64,000 nt of DNA, from assembly GCA_964641965.1 (NCBI GenBank), contig CAZXLD010000023.1:10048-74047 (forward strand). The letters are read 5' to 3'. The notes beneath the pieces were generated by a model. That model made no database searches, was not told the DNA's origin, and worked only from the letters and a program-made list of their open reading frames with translations. This DNA is from JAJDFU01 sp964641965. Lineage in GTDB: Bacteria > Bacteroidota > Bacteroidia > Chitinophagales > Saprospiraceae. Shown here in pieces: positions 17,865-26,347 of this stretch. How positions within the stretch are numbered: position 1 is the first letter of the stretch; each line of letters begins with the position of its first letter. The position numbers and the translations under genes are program-made.

Positions 17865-19340
17865 ATGATCCTCCGAATCAGCATAGGGTTGTTGCTATTT
17901 ACCCTGATTGGAACCGTACAGGGCCAATTCGGCACCGGCATCCTACTGGATGAGGAGGCCCTGGAAAAGATACCCACCAAGCCGGATTTTGGTCGCAAAG
18001 GGAAACTCGACACTCTACTCAAAGTGGACCTAACGCCTTACTGTCCAAAAGTTGGCAACCAAGGGCTTTCAAGTACATGTACCGGCTGGGCCATTGGCTA
18101 CGGGGCTATGACGATCCATCGGGCCATTCAACAAGATTGGAGAGGACAAAGGGATAAAATTACCGAGAACGCATTTTCCGCTCTATACATCTACAACCAG
18201 ATCAAAACCGGCCCAGCCTGCAAGGAGGGTACCTATATTACCAAGGGGTTGGAACTTATCCGGGAGAAAGGCAATACGCTCTTTTCCACATTTGAAACTT
18301 CAGATTGCGATGCCAAGCCCGGTCCCGAAGAGGTTAAGCAAGCTGCTCCCTTTCGGGTATCTGATTTCAGAAGGCTTTATGCCAAAGGGGAAACCCATGA
18401 ACGAAAATTGAGCCAGATCAAATCCAGCCTGGCAGCCGGCAAGCCGGTGGTCATCTGCCTGCTACTCAAAGAAGGCTTCCTGAAGCTTCAGGGCCGGGAG
18501 TGGTATTTCCCAAATATGGATCCTACCGGGTTGGCTTCTTTGGCCCACGCCATGGTAGTGGTCGGCTATGACGATACTCGTGGAAGAGAAGGCGCATTTC
18601 AAGTTATGAATAGCTGGGGAACGCGGTGGGGGGAAGATGGATTCATTTGGATCGGATATAGCGACTTTACCCAGTATTGCCCCTTCGCCTTTGAGTTTTC
18701 CACCAACTGGGAAAGCATGGCCGAAGCCATTGATTTCCAAGCCAATGTTAGATGTAGATTTCCCCAATTTGACGCCCTTGGAAATTTGTTGCTGCATCGG
18801 GATGGCAGCATCCGATATAAAAACCTGCCCCCTACCCTAAAGGAGGGCATCTATTACCTGGATAATCGGGATTGGTCGGTCGAAGACATGTACCAATTTG
18901 CAGTTGGGGATCTGTCCCGAGAAGGGTTTTTGTACTTGTTCAGTATGGATGCCTCCGGCAAGATCAACGTACATTGGCCCCGGGACGAACAATTGGACGA
19001 TAAATTCGAAGGCGTTCACGAAAGTGAAGTGATCTATCCCTTTCTCGACTTTGAGGTACCCGGTACCGATCAGGTGTTGCAGTTGGAGCAGGCCGGTCAG
19101 GAGTGGGTCTGCTTTCTTTTCAGTCAAACTGTTATCCCGAATTTTAATGAACGGATTCAATCTTTGAAAAATAGTAAAGGCAGTTTACCTGCTCGAGTCC
19201 GGGAAGTATTTAAAGAGGTTTTAGCAGATCCCAATCAAATAGTCTTGCAAGAAGAAACGGTAGGATTTTCTCTGCCTTTTGGAAATGCAGGTACAGTACC
19301 TCTTTATTTAACGATGAACGTTTCAGAATCCGGGAAATAA
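17865..19340 (+). CDS. Secreted C1A papain-family cysteine peptidase
   Basis: 491 aa with a signal peptide (about 1-21, ending VQGQ). The catalytic domain runs from about residue 48 to 290. The nucleophilic Cys lies in VGNQGLSSTCTGWAIGYG with the preceding oxyanion Gln. The catalytic His lies in LAHAMVVVGYDD and the Asn in FQVMNSWGTRWGEDGF, which is the papain-family NSWG motif. There is no obvious long I29-type propeptide between signal and Cys. The last 200 residues are an extra domain of unknown type. It acts outside the cytoplasm. It lies between the caspase operon and the 607-aa paralogue, so its position suggests action on or together with the paralogue family (inference). Confidence 0.9.
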   Translation: MILRISIGLLLFTLIGTVQGQFGTGILLDEEALEKIPTKPDFGRKGKLDTLLKVDLTPYCPKVGNQGLSSTCTGWAIGYGAMTIHRAIQQDWRGQRDKITENAFSALYIYNQIKTGPACKEGTYITKGLELIREKGNTLFSTFETSDCDAKPGPEEVKQAAPFRVSDFRRLYAKGETHERKLSQIKSSLAAGKPVVICLLLKEGFLKLQGREWYFPNMDPTGLASLAHAMVVVGYDDTRGREGAFQVMNSWGTRWGEDGFIWIGYSDFTQYCPFAFEFSTNWESMAEAIDFQANVRCRFPQFDALGNLLLHRDGSIRYKNLPPTLKEGIYYLDNRDWSVEDMYQFAVGDLSREGFLYLFSMDASGKINVHWPRDEQLDDKFEGVHESEVIYPFLDFEVPGTDQVLQLEQAGQEWVCFLFSQTVIPNFNERIQSLKNSKGSLPARVREVFKEVLADPNQIVLQEETVGFSLPFGNAGTVPLYLTMNVSESGK

Positions 19341-19431
19341 TACCGTTAAGGCTTTGATAAGCACCTTTACAAGGGAGCTTTTCATTTGTAACTTATGCTG
19401 AAAGTTGCTTCCCTTAAAAACCTGTAAACCT

Positions 19432-21228
19432 ATGTCTTTCATGAAACCTTTAACCTTAAAATTCACCTTCCTGTTGCTCCTCCTGTTAACCACCTGGGTT
19501 AATGGTTTTTCCGTTGTCAAATACGATGAAGGAAGGCGCATGATAAACGGCATTCAACTGTTGCAGGACAATGAAGACGGCCTGGCGTATTACTATCTGC
19601 CCCAATTTCCCAGAATTTCAATAGATGAAGACGGAACCTATGAATTGTTGTGCATGAAATACATTGGCCAGGGAGGCAGCGAGACCAATGGTGGTTTATT
19701 CCATGCCCTGGTTGAGTTTTCCCTTCCCGATTCCTTGCTGGCCGTGCTTACCGATGCGCTTCAGGACGAAGTGCCCGGTGCCCGGATTGTAGGACCGGTT
19801 CCCTTGCAACAAGCTCTGGAAGATGGCGAAACCGGAGTGGCCAGCTTTAGTGTAATCTCAGCCATTTTAAATAATACAGAGGGTGAAAATCCTTTCACGA
19901 GTCAGGTAGTTACCTCCGGCTTTGCCCCTTTACTTCCAGGGTCCAAAGCTGCGATTGCGGCTAAACTAAGTCAGGAAGGAGCCACCTTACTCTGGGAATC
20001 ACTACAAGGACCAACCTCCGATGTTTCCGTGGCCATTCGTGGCTATTATGAGGCTGCAGTCAAAGGATACAATGCTACCGTGAAAGCTGAGGTATCCACC
20101 ATTTACAATCATATGAGCCGTATCATGAATTTTCAGGAAGGCTATTCCAGGCGGCAGTTGAGAAAGATTTCGGATCAATTGGTTCAAGACCAGATCCTCG
20201 AGATTGATGTTTTTGACCGATCAGAAGGCCTTGGTATCGATAATGACAACATGGAGGCTATCCTTGAATTGGTAACAGATAAACTGATCGAACTCATTTT
20301 TGACGCTGAAACGGGTTGGTCTAAGATGCCCGAGACCGAAGTTGCGGTAGAGCAAGGCCAAATTCTGGGTAGAAGGGAACGCGGCTTTTTTAGCAAGCTG
20401 TTCGGTGGCGATCAGAATGAAAAATACGTATCCGATAACCAATATGTGGTCAAGAAACGAGAGGACATCAAAGTCAATCGGTTCTACCTAAATCTGAGCA
20501 AATCAACCACCGTAAAGGTTCCGGTTTATACGACCGGCAATTTAAGTGGCCTGTATCAAAGCTTTAATGAGGATGAACGTTACTTCCGCGTCGTCAATCT
20601 GGATGATCCCGATTTTCAGAAAAGGGAAGTATTCTTTCAGGTCGATGGCCAATTCACAGAATCTTTCAGCGATATTTTGAATTTCGTATCCGTCAATTTC
20701 AAAAAGGGCTATCCGGGTGGTCAGCCGGAAGTTTCGAGAGACCTTATGTTTAACCGGAAAGATCTAGAGGAAGGCAATGATGTGAAGTCAGTACTCTACC
20801 CTAGGCTCGGCGCTACTAATCAGGATTGGTTGGATTATGAGTACCGCATCACCTGGAGCTTAAAAGGTAGCAATACGACCCTACATTTTCCCTCCAAAAG
20901 CCGCTGGGCCAGCACTAAGGATGCGGCAATTTCATTGATTCCTCCGTTTAACAAACGGCTGATTGAGGTTGATGCGGACCGGTCCCAATTTGAACCTGCA
21001 GGCGTCCATTCGGCCAGTATCCGGTTCTTCGTAATCTTGAACGGCAAGGCACAACCCCAACGTTCATTGGTATTGAAAAGCACGGACTCTGAGAGTTCCA
21101 ACCGAATCTCTTTATACCATGATCCAGAAGAACCCATCTTGTATCAGGTAACCTGGTATACCAAAGATGGCCCTCGGGAGGAAAAACCCGTTGTCCTTAA
21201 AGATGATTTCATCCTTTTACTACCCTGA
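19432..21228 (+). CDS. Secreted member of the local paralogue family, last in the locus
   Basis: 598 aa from the ATG at 19432; the ATG at 19441 is equally possible, and an upstream in-frame TTG at 19405 is unlikely. The signal peptide has a leucine-rich core and ends near VNGFS. Family blocks in order are LAYYYLPQFPRIS, YELLCMKYIGQGG, GGLFHALVEFSLPD, SGFAPLLPGSKAAIAAKL, FRVVNLDDPDFQKREVFF, ITWSLKGSN, LIEVDADRSQFEPAGV and EPILYQVTWYTKDG. A weakly conserved promoter-like pair (TTTG at 19353, TTCATTTG at 19381-19388) lies upstream, so it may be transcribed alone. It is followed after 6 nt by a convergent gene. Function unknown. Confidence 0.84.
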   Translation: MSFMKPLTLKFTFLLLLLLTTWVNGFSVVKYDEGRRMINGIQLLQDNEDGLAYYYLPQFPRISIDEDGTYELLCMKYIGQGGSETNGGLFHALVEFSLPDSLLAVLTDALQDEVPGARIVGPVPLQQALEDGETGVASFSVISAILNNTEGENPFTSQVVTSGFAPLLPGSKAAIAAKLSQEGATLLWESLQGPTSDVSVAIRGYYEAAVKGYNATVKAEVSTIYNHMSRIMNFQEGYSRRQLRKISDQLVQDQILEIDVFDRSEGLGIDNDNMEAILELVTDKLIELIFDAETGWSKMPETEVAVEQGQILGRRERGFFSKLFGGDQNEKYVSDNQYVVKKREDIKVNRFYLNLSKSTTVKVPVYTTGNLSGLYQSFNEDERYFRVVNLDDPDFQKREVFFQVDGQFTESFSDILNFVSVNFKKGYPGGQPEVSRDLMFNRKDLEEGNDVKSVLYPRLGATNQDWLDYEYRITWSLKGSNTTLHFPSKSRWASTKDAAISLIPPFNKRLIEVDADRSQFEPAGVHSASIRFFVILNGKAQPQRSLVLKSTDSESSNRISLYHDPEEPILYQVTWYTKDGPREEKPVVLKDDFILLLP

Positions 21229-21234
21229 CATCAG

Positions 21235-21771
21235 CTAACCACCAAACTTCCACTGCCTGAACAACTCCCAAACCGTAATACCCAGGCAAACGGAAACATT
21301 TAGAGAATGCTTGGTTCCAAACTGAGGAATTTCAAGCACCTGATCAAGTAGTGGCAGCGCATCCGCACTAAGCCCTTGTACCTCATTGCCAAAAACCAAT
21401 GCAATTTTTTGCCGGGTTGGCATGCTGAAGTTTTGCAAAGGCTGGCTCTCATCCGTTTGTTCCACCCCTACCAGAAAATACCCATCTGCCTTCAGGCGCC
21501 TGAGCAATACGGTCACTGCCTGTTCGTAAGTCCAGGGCATAGTAGCATCCGCGCCAATGGCGGTCTTCAACACCTCTCGATGAGGTGGCTGGACGCTGAT
21601 TCCAGTCAGATAAATATGCTCCAAGGCAAAAGCGTCGGCGGTTCGGAAAGCGGATCCTACATTTAAACCGGACCGGATATTATCCAATACCAGCGCTATA
21701 GGTGCCTTGGGCGCCTTTTCAAAATCTGATGCACTTAACCGCCCGAGCTCTTCCAGCTTGAGTTTTCTCAT
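21235..21771 (-). CDS. SpoU/TrmH-family RNA 2'-O-methyltransferase
   Basis: 178 aa, the length of a minimal SPOUT methyltransferase without an extra RNA-binding domain. The three family motifs are present: NIRSGLNVGSAFRTADAF (motif 1, with the catalytic Arg), ALVFGNEVQGLS (motif 2) and IPQFGTKHSLNVSVCLGI (motif 3), which form the S-adenosylmethionine knot. It methylates a ribose 2'-OH in tRNA or rRNA; the target cannot be read from sequence. It is the third gene of a minus-strand operon, overlapping the GT39-like gene by 4 nt at 21768-21771. Confidence 0.92.
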   Translation of the reverse strand: MRKLKLEELGRLSASDFEKAPKAPIALVLDNIRSGLNVGSAFRTADAFALEHIYLTGISVQPPHREVLKTAIGADATMPWTYEQAVTVLLRRLKADGYFLVGVEQTDESQPLQNFSMPTRQKIALVFGNEVQGLSADALPLLDQVLEIPQFGTKHSLNVSVCLGITVWELFRQWKFGG

Positions 21772-23207
21772 GGCGAATAGGGTCTACGATACAAAATAAC
21801 CTCCACCAACGGGCTGCGTAACTCGTGTACGATATCCCATTGCTCCAATTCCTTAAGATCAGTATCGGAAAAATCATTCATGATATTACTGTAAAAGATG
21901 ATGGAGTCCTGTTGCAGATCAGCTTTGTGGAATCCATCTGTCCGGCCATTCAAGTCGATCAGTTCCATAGGACCCAGGTTGGGAAAATGAGAACCAATAT
22001 GATTCACGGCATAATTCTCCTTATCCAAAAATGCAATCATATCTTTTCGTAACCCGTAGTAAGGCAGATGCGCTAGGGTCGCATCCCAACCCTGTGACAT
22101 CTGCTTGGGGTAAACCCAGGTATTCCCTAAAAGCAAACCAACCAAAGCCGTCCATTTTAGCGGTTGTAACAACCGTTCAGGTCGATGCTCCTTACAAACT
22201 GCAACGAAAAGCAGGGTGAACGAAAGAAAAACCGGCAACAGGTAGCGATGCATATGTAGTCCCTGGTACAGCAGGAAAGTAGGCAGCGTCACCAGAGTCA
22301 TGACTAAGAATAACAGAAGTGTATCCCGGGTTTTGCCTGCCACTGCATGTAACCTGGGCAATCCCTTTCGCCAAACCAGAATAAGCAGAATGATCCATAA
22401 GGTAATGCGACCAAAATCCACCATTCTCCATAGATAAACTACCAGGTTGCGCAACATGCCGGTCCAATCGGCTAGTATAAATCCAGGTGCCCATTCAGAA
22501 TCTGCATGATAGCCGATCCACCCCGCTTCCCGATAGTGCCAAATCAAAAAGGTTAGGGCCAACAGGCCTGAAGGAGTAAACACTATGAACCGCTTCACTA
22601 CATAAGATAGGGGTAGAGAAGATCTAAAATACCGGAGCGCGATATCATAGCAAAACAAGCCTGCTGCAATCATCATGCCGCGGGTACTGATCACGGCCAG
22701 GCCCATCGCCGCCAGCCCTAGTGTCATAGACTGATTTTTCCAAATGGACCAGACGCCAAGTAGGAAAAAAAAGGTCAACACTACATCCGGGCTCACCAAG
22801 GTCAGTTGACTAGCCAGCACAGGGTCCGCCAGCAGAAGGAGCATCCCCCAATAAAAGACCTGGCGCACTTCAATTTCGCGAATCAAATGGTAACTCAGCC
22901 AACCGATCCCCAGGGCAAATGGCATCATTACCAGATGACTTACCCAGAGGCTCTTTCCAAACAAGAGCCACAAGCCGGCAATAGCCATTCCAAAGGTAGG
23001 CGGATGCCCCGAGTCAATAGATTCGGGAAGTAATAATTCCTTAAAACCGGTTTGGTAATAATGGTGCGCATGTTTGGAAGCCAGCTGAACTGTATCCCAG
23101 AAAAAAGCATGATGGAGCGAAACCAAAACGTACAAGGCTGGCAGCCCAAAAGCGATCACCCAGGGAGACCATTGAATAAACGAAAATCTTGCCCCTTTCG
23201 AGCTCAT
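21768..23207 (-). CDS. Polytopic glycosyltransferase-like membrane protein (GT39/ArnT type fold)
   Basis: 479 aa with about 11 predicted transmembrane helices. The first periplasmic loop has DTVQLASKHAHHYYQTG followed by DSGHPPTFGMAIAG, in the position of the acidic and HPP motifs of polyprenyl-phosphate-sugar-dependent transferases (PMT/ArnT). A C-terminal soluble part follows residue 400. Donor and acceptor are unknown. It overlaps pyrG upstream (23204-23207) and the methyltransferase downstream by 4 nt each, so the three genes are tightly coupled. Confidence 0.78.
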   Translation of the reverse strand: MSSKGARFSFIQWSPWVIAFGLPALYVLVSLHHAFFWDTVQLASKHAHHYYQTGFKELLLPESIDSGHPPTFGMAIAGLWLLFGKSLWVSHLVMMPFALGIGWLSYHLIREIEVRQVFYWGMLLLLADPVLASQLTLVSPDVVLTFFFLLGVWSIWKNQSMTLGLAAMGLAVISTRGMMIAAGLFCYDIALRYFRSSLPLSYVVKRFIVFTPSGLLALTFLIWHYREAGWIGYHADSEWAPGFILADWTGMLRNLVVYLWRMVDFGRITLWIILLILVWRKGLPRLHAVAGKTRDTLLLFLVMTLVTLPTFLLYQGLHMHRYLLPVFLSFTLLFVAVCKEHRPERLLQPLKWTALVGLLLGNTWVYPKQMSQGWDATLAHLPYYGLRKDMIAFLDKENYAVNHIGSHFPNLGPMELIDLNGRTDGFHKADLQQDSIIFYSNIMNDFSDTDLKELEQWDIVHELRSPLVEVILYRRPYSP

Positions 23208-24823
23208 GTGCAGGATTGCTTGTAGGCCAAGGCTGCTTGTATAAAGCCAACAAACAAAGGATGCGGGGTTTCGACAGTACTTTTCAACTCCGGGTGAAAT
23301 TGAACTCCCACAAACCAGGGATGGTCCTCGTACTCCACAATTTCTACCAGTCCAGAATCAGGATTAATCCCGGTTGCAACAAGCCCGGAAGCTTCAAATT
23401 GCTCCTGGAAGGCATTATTGAATTCATAACGGTGGCGGTGGCGCTCACTGATATGGAGCTTGCCATAGGCGGCTGCTGAGCGGGAACCTCGTTTAATTTC
23501 ACATTCGTAGGCACCCAGGCGCATCGTACCTCCCTTGCGGGTAATTTTCTTTTGGTCGGGCATCAAGTCAATGACAGGGAAAGGCGTTTGAGGGGCTACC
23601 TCCGTACTGGAACTCCCCTCCATGCGGATCACGTTTCTAGCAACTTCCACCACAGCGCATTGCATACCGAGGCAGATACCAAAAAAAGGTATGCCCTTTT
23701 CCCGCACAAATTGGATAGCATGGATCTTTCCATCGATCCCGCGTTCTCCAAAGCCGGGTGCAACCAACACTCCATCCAACTCCCCTAAATGCTTTTCCAT
23801 ATCCCGTTCGGCGCCCTCTAAATGCTCGGCATGTATAGGTACTACTTCGACCCGGGTTTCATTCACAGCTCCAGCATGTACAAAAGCTTCGTGAATGGAC
23901 TTATAGGCATCCGGGAGCTCATTGTACTTCCCCACCAAACCGATTCGGACCTGGTAGGTTGGGCTTTTTAATTTACCTAAAAAGGTTTTCCAGGCTGAGA
24001 GATTGGGCTCTCGGCGATCGGGCAGCCGCAATTTCGAAATCACTGTCCGGTCCAGCTTTTCCTTGAGCATGAGCAAGGGAACGTCGTAGATGCTTTCCGC
24101 ATCAATGGCCTCGATTACACTGCCTACATCGACGTTGCAAAATAAGGCCAGCTTGCGCCGGATATCCATCGTGAGTGGATGTTCAGTCCGACACACTAAA
24201 ATGTCCGCCTGAATTCCTGTGTTGAGCAATTCCTTTACAGAATGCTGGGTGGGCTTCGTTTTTAATTCTTTAGCAGCACTTAAATAAGGGACCAGGGTAA
24301 GGTGAATGACCAGGCAATTATCCAAGCCTAGTTCCCAGCGTATTTGGCGCAGCGATTCCAGGTAAGGCAGGCTTTCGATATCCCCCACAGTACCACCCAA
24401 CTCCGTAATGACAATGTCGTAATCCCCACTTTGCTCCAACAGCTGGACCCTTCGTTTGATTTCATCGGTTATATGAGGCACTACCTGAACGGTTTTCCCC
24501 AGGTAGTCTCCCGAGCGTTCTTTGGTTATAACGGTTTGATAAATTCGTCCGGTGGTAACATTATTCGCTTGTGAAGTGGGTCGATTCAAGAAACGCTCGT
24601 AATGCCCCAAGTCCAGGTCGGTCTCGGCTCCATCGTCCGTTACATAACATTCGCCGTGTTCATAGGGATTTAAGGTGCCGGGATCGACATTGATGTACGG
24701 ATCAAACTTCTGAATGGTAACCGCAAAACCCCTGGCCTGGAGCAATTTGGCTAGTGATGCAGCAATGATTCCCTTCCCTAATGAAGAGGTGACGCCCCCC
24801 GTAACGAAGATATATTTGGTCAT
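23204..24823 (-). CDS. pyrG: CTP synthase
   Basis: 539 aa, matching the usual length of about 540. It makes CTP from UTP, ATP and glutamine in the cytoplasm (EC 6.3.4.2). The N-terminal amidoligase domain starts TKYIFVTGGVTSSLGKG with the family P-loop and continues with FDPYINVDPGTLNPYEHGE. The C-terminal class I glutaminase domain has the nucleophile in FFGICLGMQCAV and the His/Glu pair in GVQFHPEL. It is the first gene of the operon and sits behind a Bacteroidota -7 box at 24882-24889. Confidence 0.98.
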   Translation of the reverse strand: MTKYIFVTGGVTSSLGKGIIAASLAKLLQARGFAVTIQKFDPYINVDPGTLNPYEHGECYVTDDGAETDLDLGHYERFLNRPTSQANNVTTGRIYQTVITKERSGDYLGKTVQVVPHITDEIKRRVQLLEQSGDYDIVITELGGTVGDIESLPYLESLRQIRWELGLDNCLVIHLTLVPYLSAAKELKTKPTQHSVKELLNTGIQADILVCRTEHPLTMDIRRKLALFCNVDVGSVIEAIDAESIYDVPLLMLKEKLDRTVISKLRLPDRREPNLSAWKTFLGKLKSPTYQVRIGLVGKYNELPDAYKSIHEAFVHAGAVNETRVEVVPIHAEHLEGAERDMEKHLGELDGVLVAPGFGERGIDGKIHAIQFVREKGIPFFGICLGMQCAVVEVARNVIRMEGSSSTEVAPQTPFPVIDLMPDQKKITRKGGTMRLGAYECEIKRGSRSAAAYGKLHISERHRHRYEFNNAFQEQFEASGLVATGINPDSGLVEIVEYEDHPWFVGVQFHPELKSTVETPHPLFVGFIQAALAYKQSCT

Positions 24824-24881
24824 GCTTTTCTCTTTACCAAAGAAGGCTTGGTTAGGCTGTCTTTGGTGATGTTACGGGATG

Positions 24882-24889
24882 CAAAGATA
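24882..24889 (-). promoter_or_regulatory. Probable pyrG promoter (-7 box TATCTTTG)
   Basis: Read on the minus strand the sequence is TATCTTTG followed by C, the commonest form of the Bacteroidota TAnnTTTG box. It lies about 60 nt before the pyrG start. No good TTG -33 element is seen. A small inverted repeat (ATGGG, 3 nt, CCCAT; 24899-24911) sits directly upstream and could be an operator. The rest of 24824-25098 shows nothing further. Confidence 0.6.
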
Positions 24890-25098
24890 GGAGTAAATAT
24901 GGGTATCCCATGTGGTGAGGCCCATAATATCCTGGTCAAAGGCATGATCTAAGACCACCTAACAATAAATGGACTTGATCCATTTTAAGTTGAAAATGGC
25001 AGTCATCAAAATGAACCATCGTACTTGTAATCATTGGATAGTAGGTTCTTTTTGAAAAAACCGTCCCATCAACCTGGATAACAGGTAAGGTCGGTTAC

Positions 25099-25998
25099 TC
25101 AATTAGACAACCTGCATTCCTTCCATACATAGATGTATTGCATTCGATAGTCAAAACAGATAAGCAAATCTTGTATCGCAGGCGTACCTAATATTCCTGT
25201 AAGCTCAATCGAAGCAGAGGAGAGGTGGGAAAGGTCTTCAATGAAATAATCGTAAGAGATTGCACGATCTTCCCACACCCGGGTAAGCAGTGGTGCAGGA
25301 CCAGCTAATTTCCGCCATACATGATCCAGGCCCAGTACCTCCTGGCTTGAGCTAGCCGTAAAGGAACTGGTTGTGCGAGCAAAGCCTGCATCCAATATAT
25401 TGAGTTCCGCACCACTGTCTATTCCCAATCGGACCTTTTCTGTTCCAATTTGAGCCAATACGACAGGCAAATTATCTACTAGCTCAAATGAGATTCTTGC
25501 TTGAGGAGCAGATTGCTTTTTCAGCATAGCTAACTGCCTCCGGTCGAGGAAGGAGACTCGTTGATGTGGAAAGTCGATCAATACGGCCCTTCCTGCAAAT
25601 GCTTGATAGCCTATCAGTCCAATCAGGTTGACATCCAAATGGATTGACAAAGCGGACAAATCGGTGAAATACCCTTCTACATCCCCAAGTGCTATTCCTG
25701 CAAATTGAACATCGGAAAAGCGAGTTTCCTCAAGCAGTGCCAAACTCCCCATCGTTTTCCCGACATCGGTGACGTTAATCTCCTTTTTGTGTATTACAAT
25801 ACCCGGGGAGCCGCTATCCAGCACGAACCATCCTTCCTTACCATCTACGATTCCTTGCAGCAAAATTAGGTCCTCCACCATTAAAGCCGCGGAAGACGAA
25901 TGATCTAAAACAGCCTGAACAGGTATAGACTTATGGGCAGCACAGGATTGAAGAGCAAGCCCCAGTAGTATCAAGCCAAATAAAACAATCTTTCGCAT
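25099..25998 (-). CDS. Retropepsin-like aspartyl protease, lipoprotein
   Basis: 300 aa from the ATG at 25998. I prefer it to an upstream start at 26064 because it has a strong ribosome site (GAGGAGAAGG) and gives a clean lipoprotein signal (LLGLALQSC). Two aspartic-protease half motifs are present: FVLDSGSPGIVI near residue 60 and LGIDSGAELNIL near residue 192. Each is followed by strands as in bacterial retropepsin-like proteins. A C-terminal GILGTPAIQDL segment matches the usual flap-following region. It is tethered to the outer membrane. It is divergent from the TonB receptor and shares the 26058-26096 box array. Confidence 0.84.
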   Translation of the reverse strand: MRKIVLFGLILLGLALQSCAAHKSIPVQAVLDHSSSAALMVEDLILLQGIVDGKEGWFVLDSGSPGIVIHKKEINVTDVGKTMGSLALLEETRFSDVQFAGIALGDVEGYFTDLSALSIHLDVNLIGLIGYQAFAGRAVLIDFPHQRVSFLDRRQLAMLKKQSAPQARISFELVDNLPVVLAQIGTEKVRLGIDSGAELNILDAGFARTTSSFTASSSQEVLGLDHVWRKLAGPAPLLTRVWEDRAISYDYFIEDLSHLSSASIELTGILGTPAIQDLLICFDYRMQYIYVWKECRLSN

Positions 25999-26057
25999 AA
26001 CCTTCTCCTCATTTTTCCAGCTAAAAACGCTTTTAGTAAACAACAAAGGAGCTATTA

Positions 26058-26096
26058 TATACAAATATTTTACAAATTATTAACATTTAATTTACA
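26058..26096. promoter_or_regulatory. Four 11-bp-spaced TTTACA-type half-sites (Pho-box-like array)
   Basis: The half-sites are TATACA at 26058, TTTACA at 26069, TTAACA at 26080 and TTTACA at 26091. Each is one helical turn after the last. This is the layout of PhoP/PhoB response-regulator boxes (Bacillus consensus TT-A/C/T-ACA with 11-bp repeats). It lies 60 nt before the aspartyl protease start and 250 nt before the TonB receptor start. The link to phosphate is inference. The rest of 26099-26347 holds no recognised gene. Confidence 0.6.
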
Positions 26097-26347
26097 AACA
26101 TAGTTCCTTCCCAACCAAAAAATCAATCGGGCAAAAGCTTGTCCTTCAATTTGATTTAATTCCCAGTATCATATTGATAGAAGTCCTATAAGTCATTGAT
26201 ATTGTGTCTTCTGTATTCGATTTCATGAAAACTTAAACATTATTTAACACCTCAAAGGCCCCCAAAAAACCACGAAGTAGGAAGTTTGTCCAGCTTTTTG
26301 CAATAGAGGATTTACCTATTACCAAAACCGTAACCTCCATTAACCCT

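Noticed and set aside
26221..26248. Second weaker set of 11-bp-spaced half-sites nearer the TonB start (TTTCAT, CTTAAA, TTAACA)
   Set aside because: Only the last matches well; kept out of the annotated array because it may be chance in AT-rich DNA.
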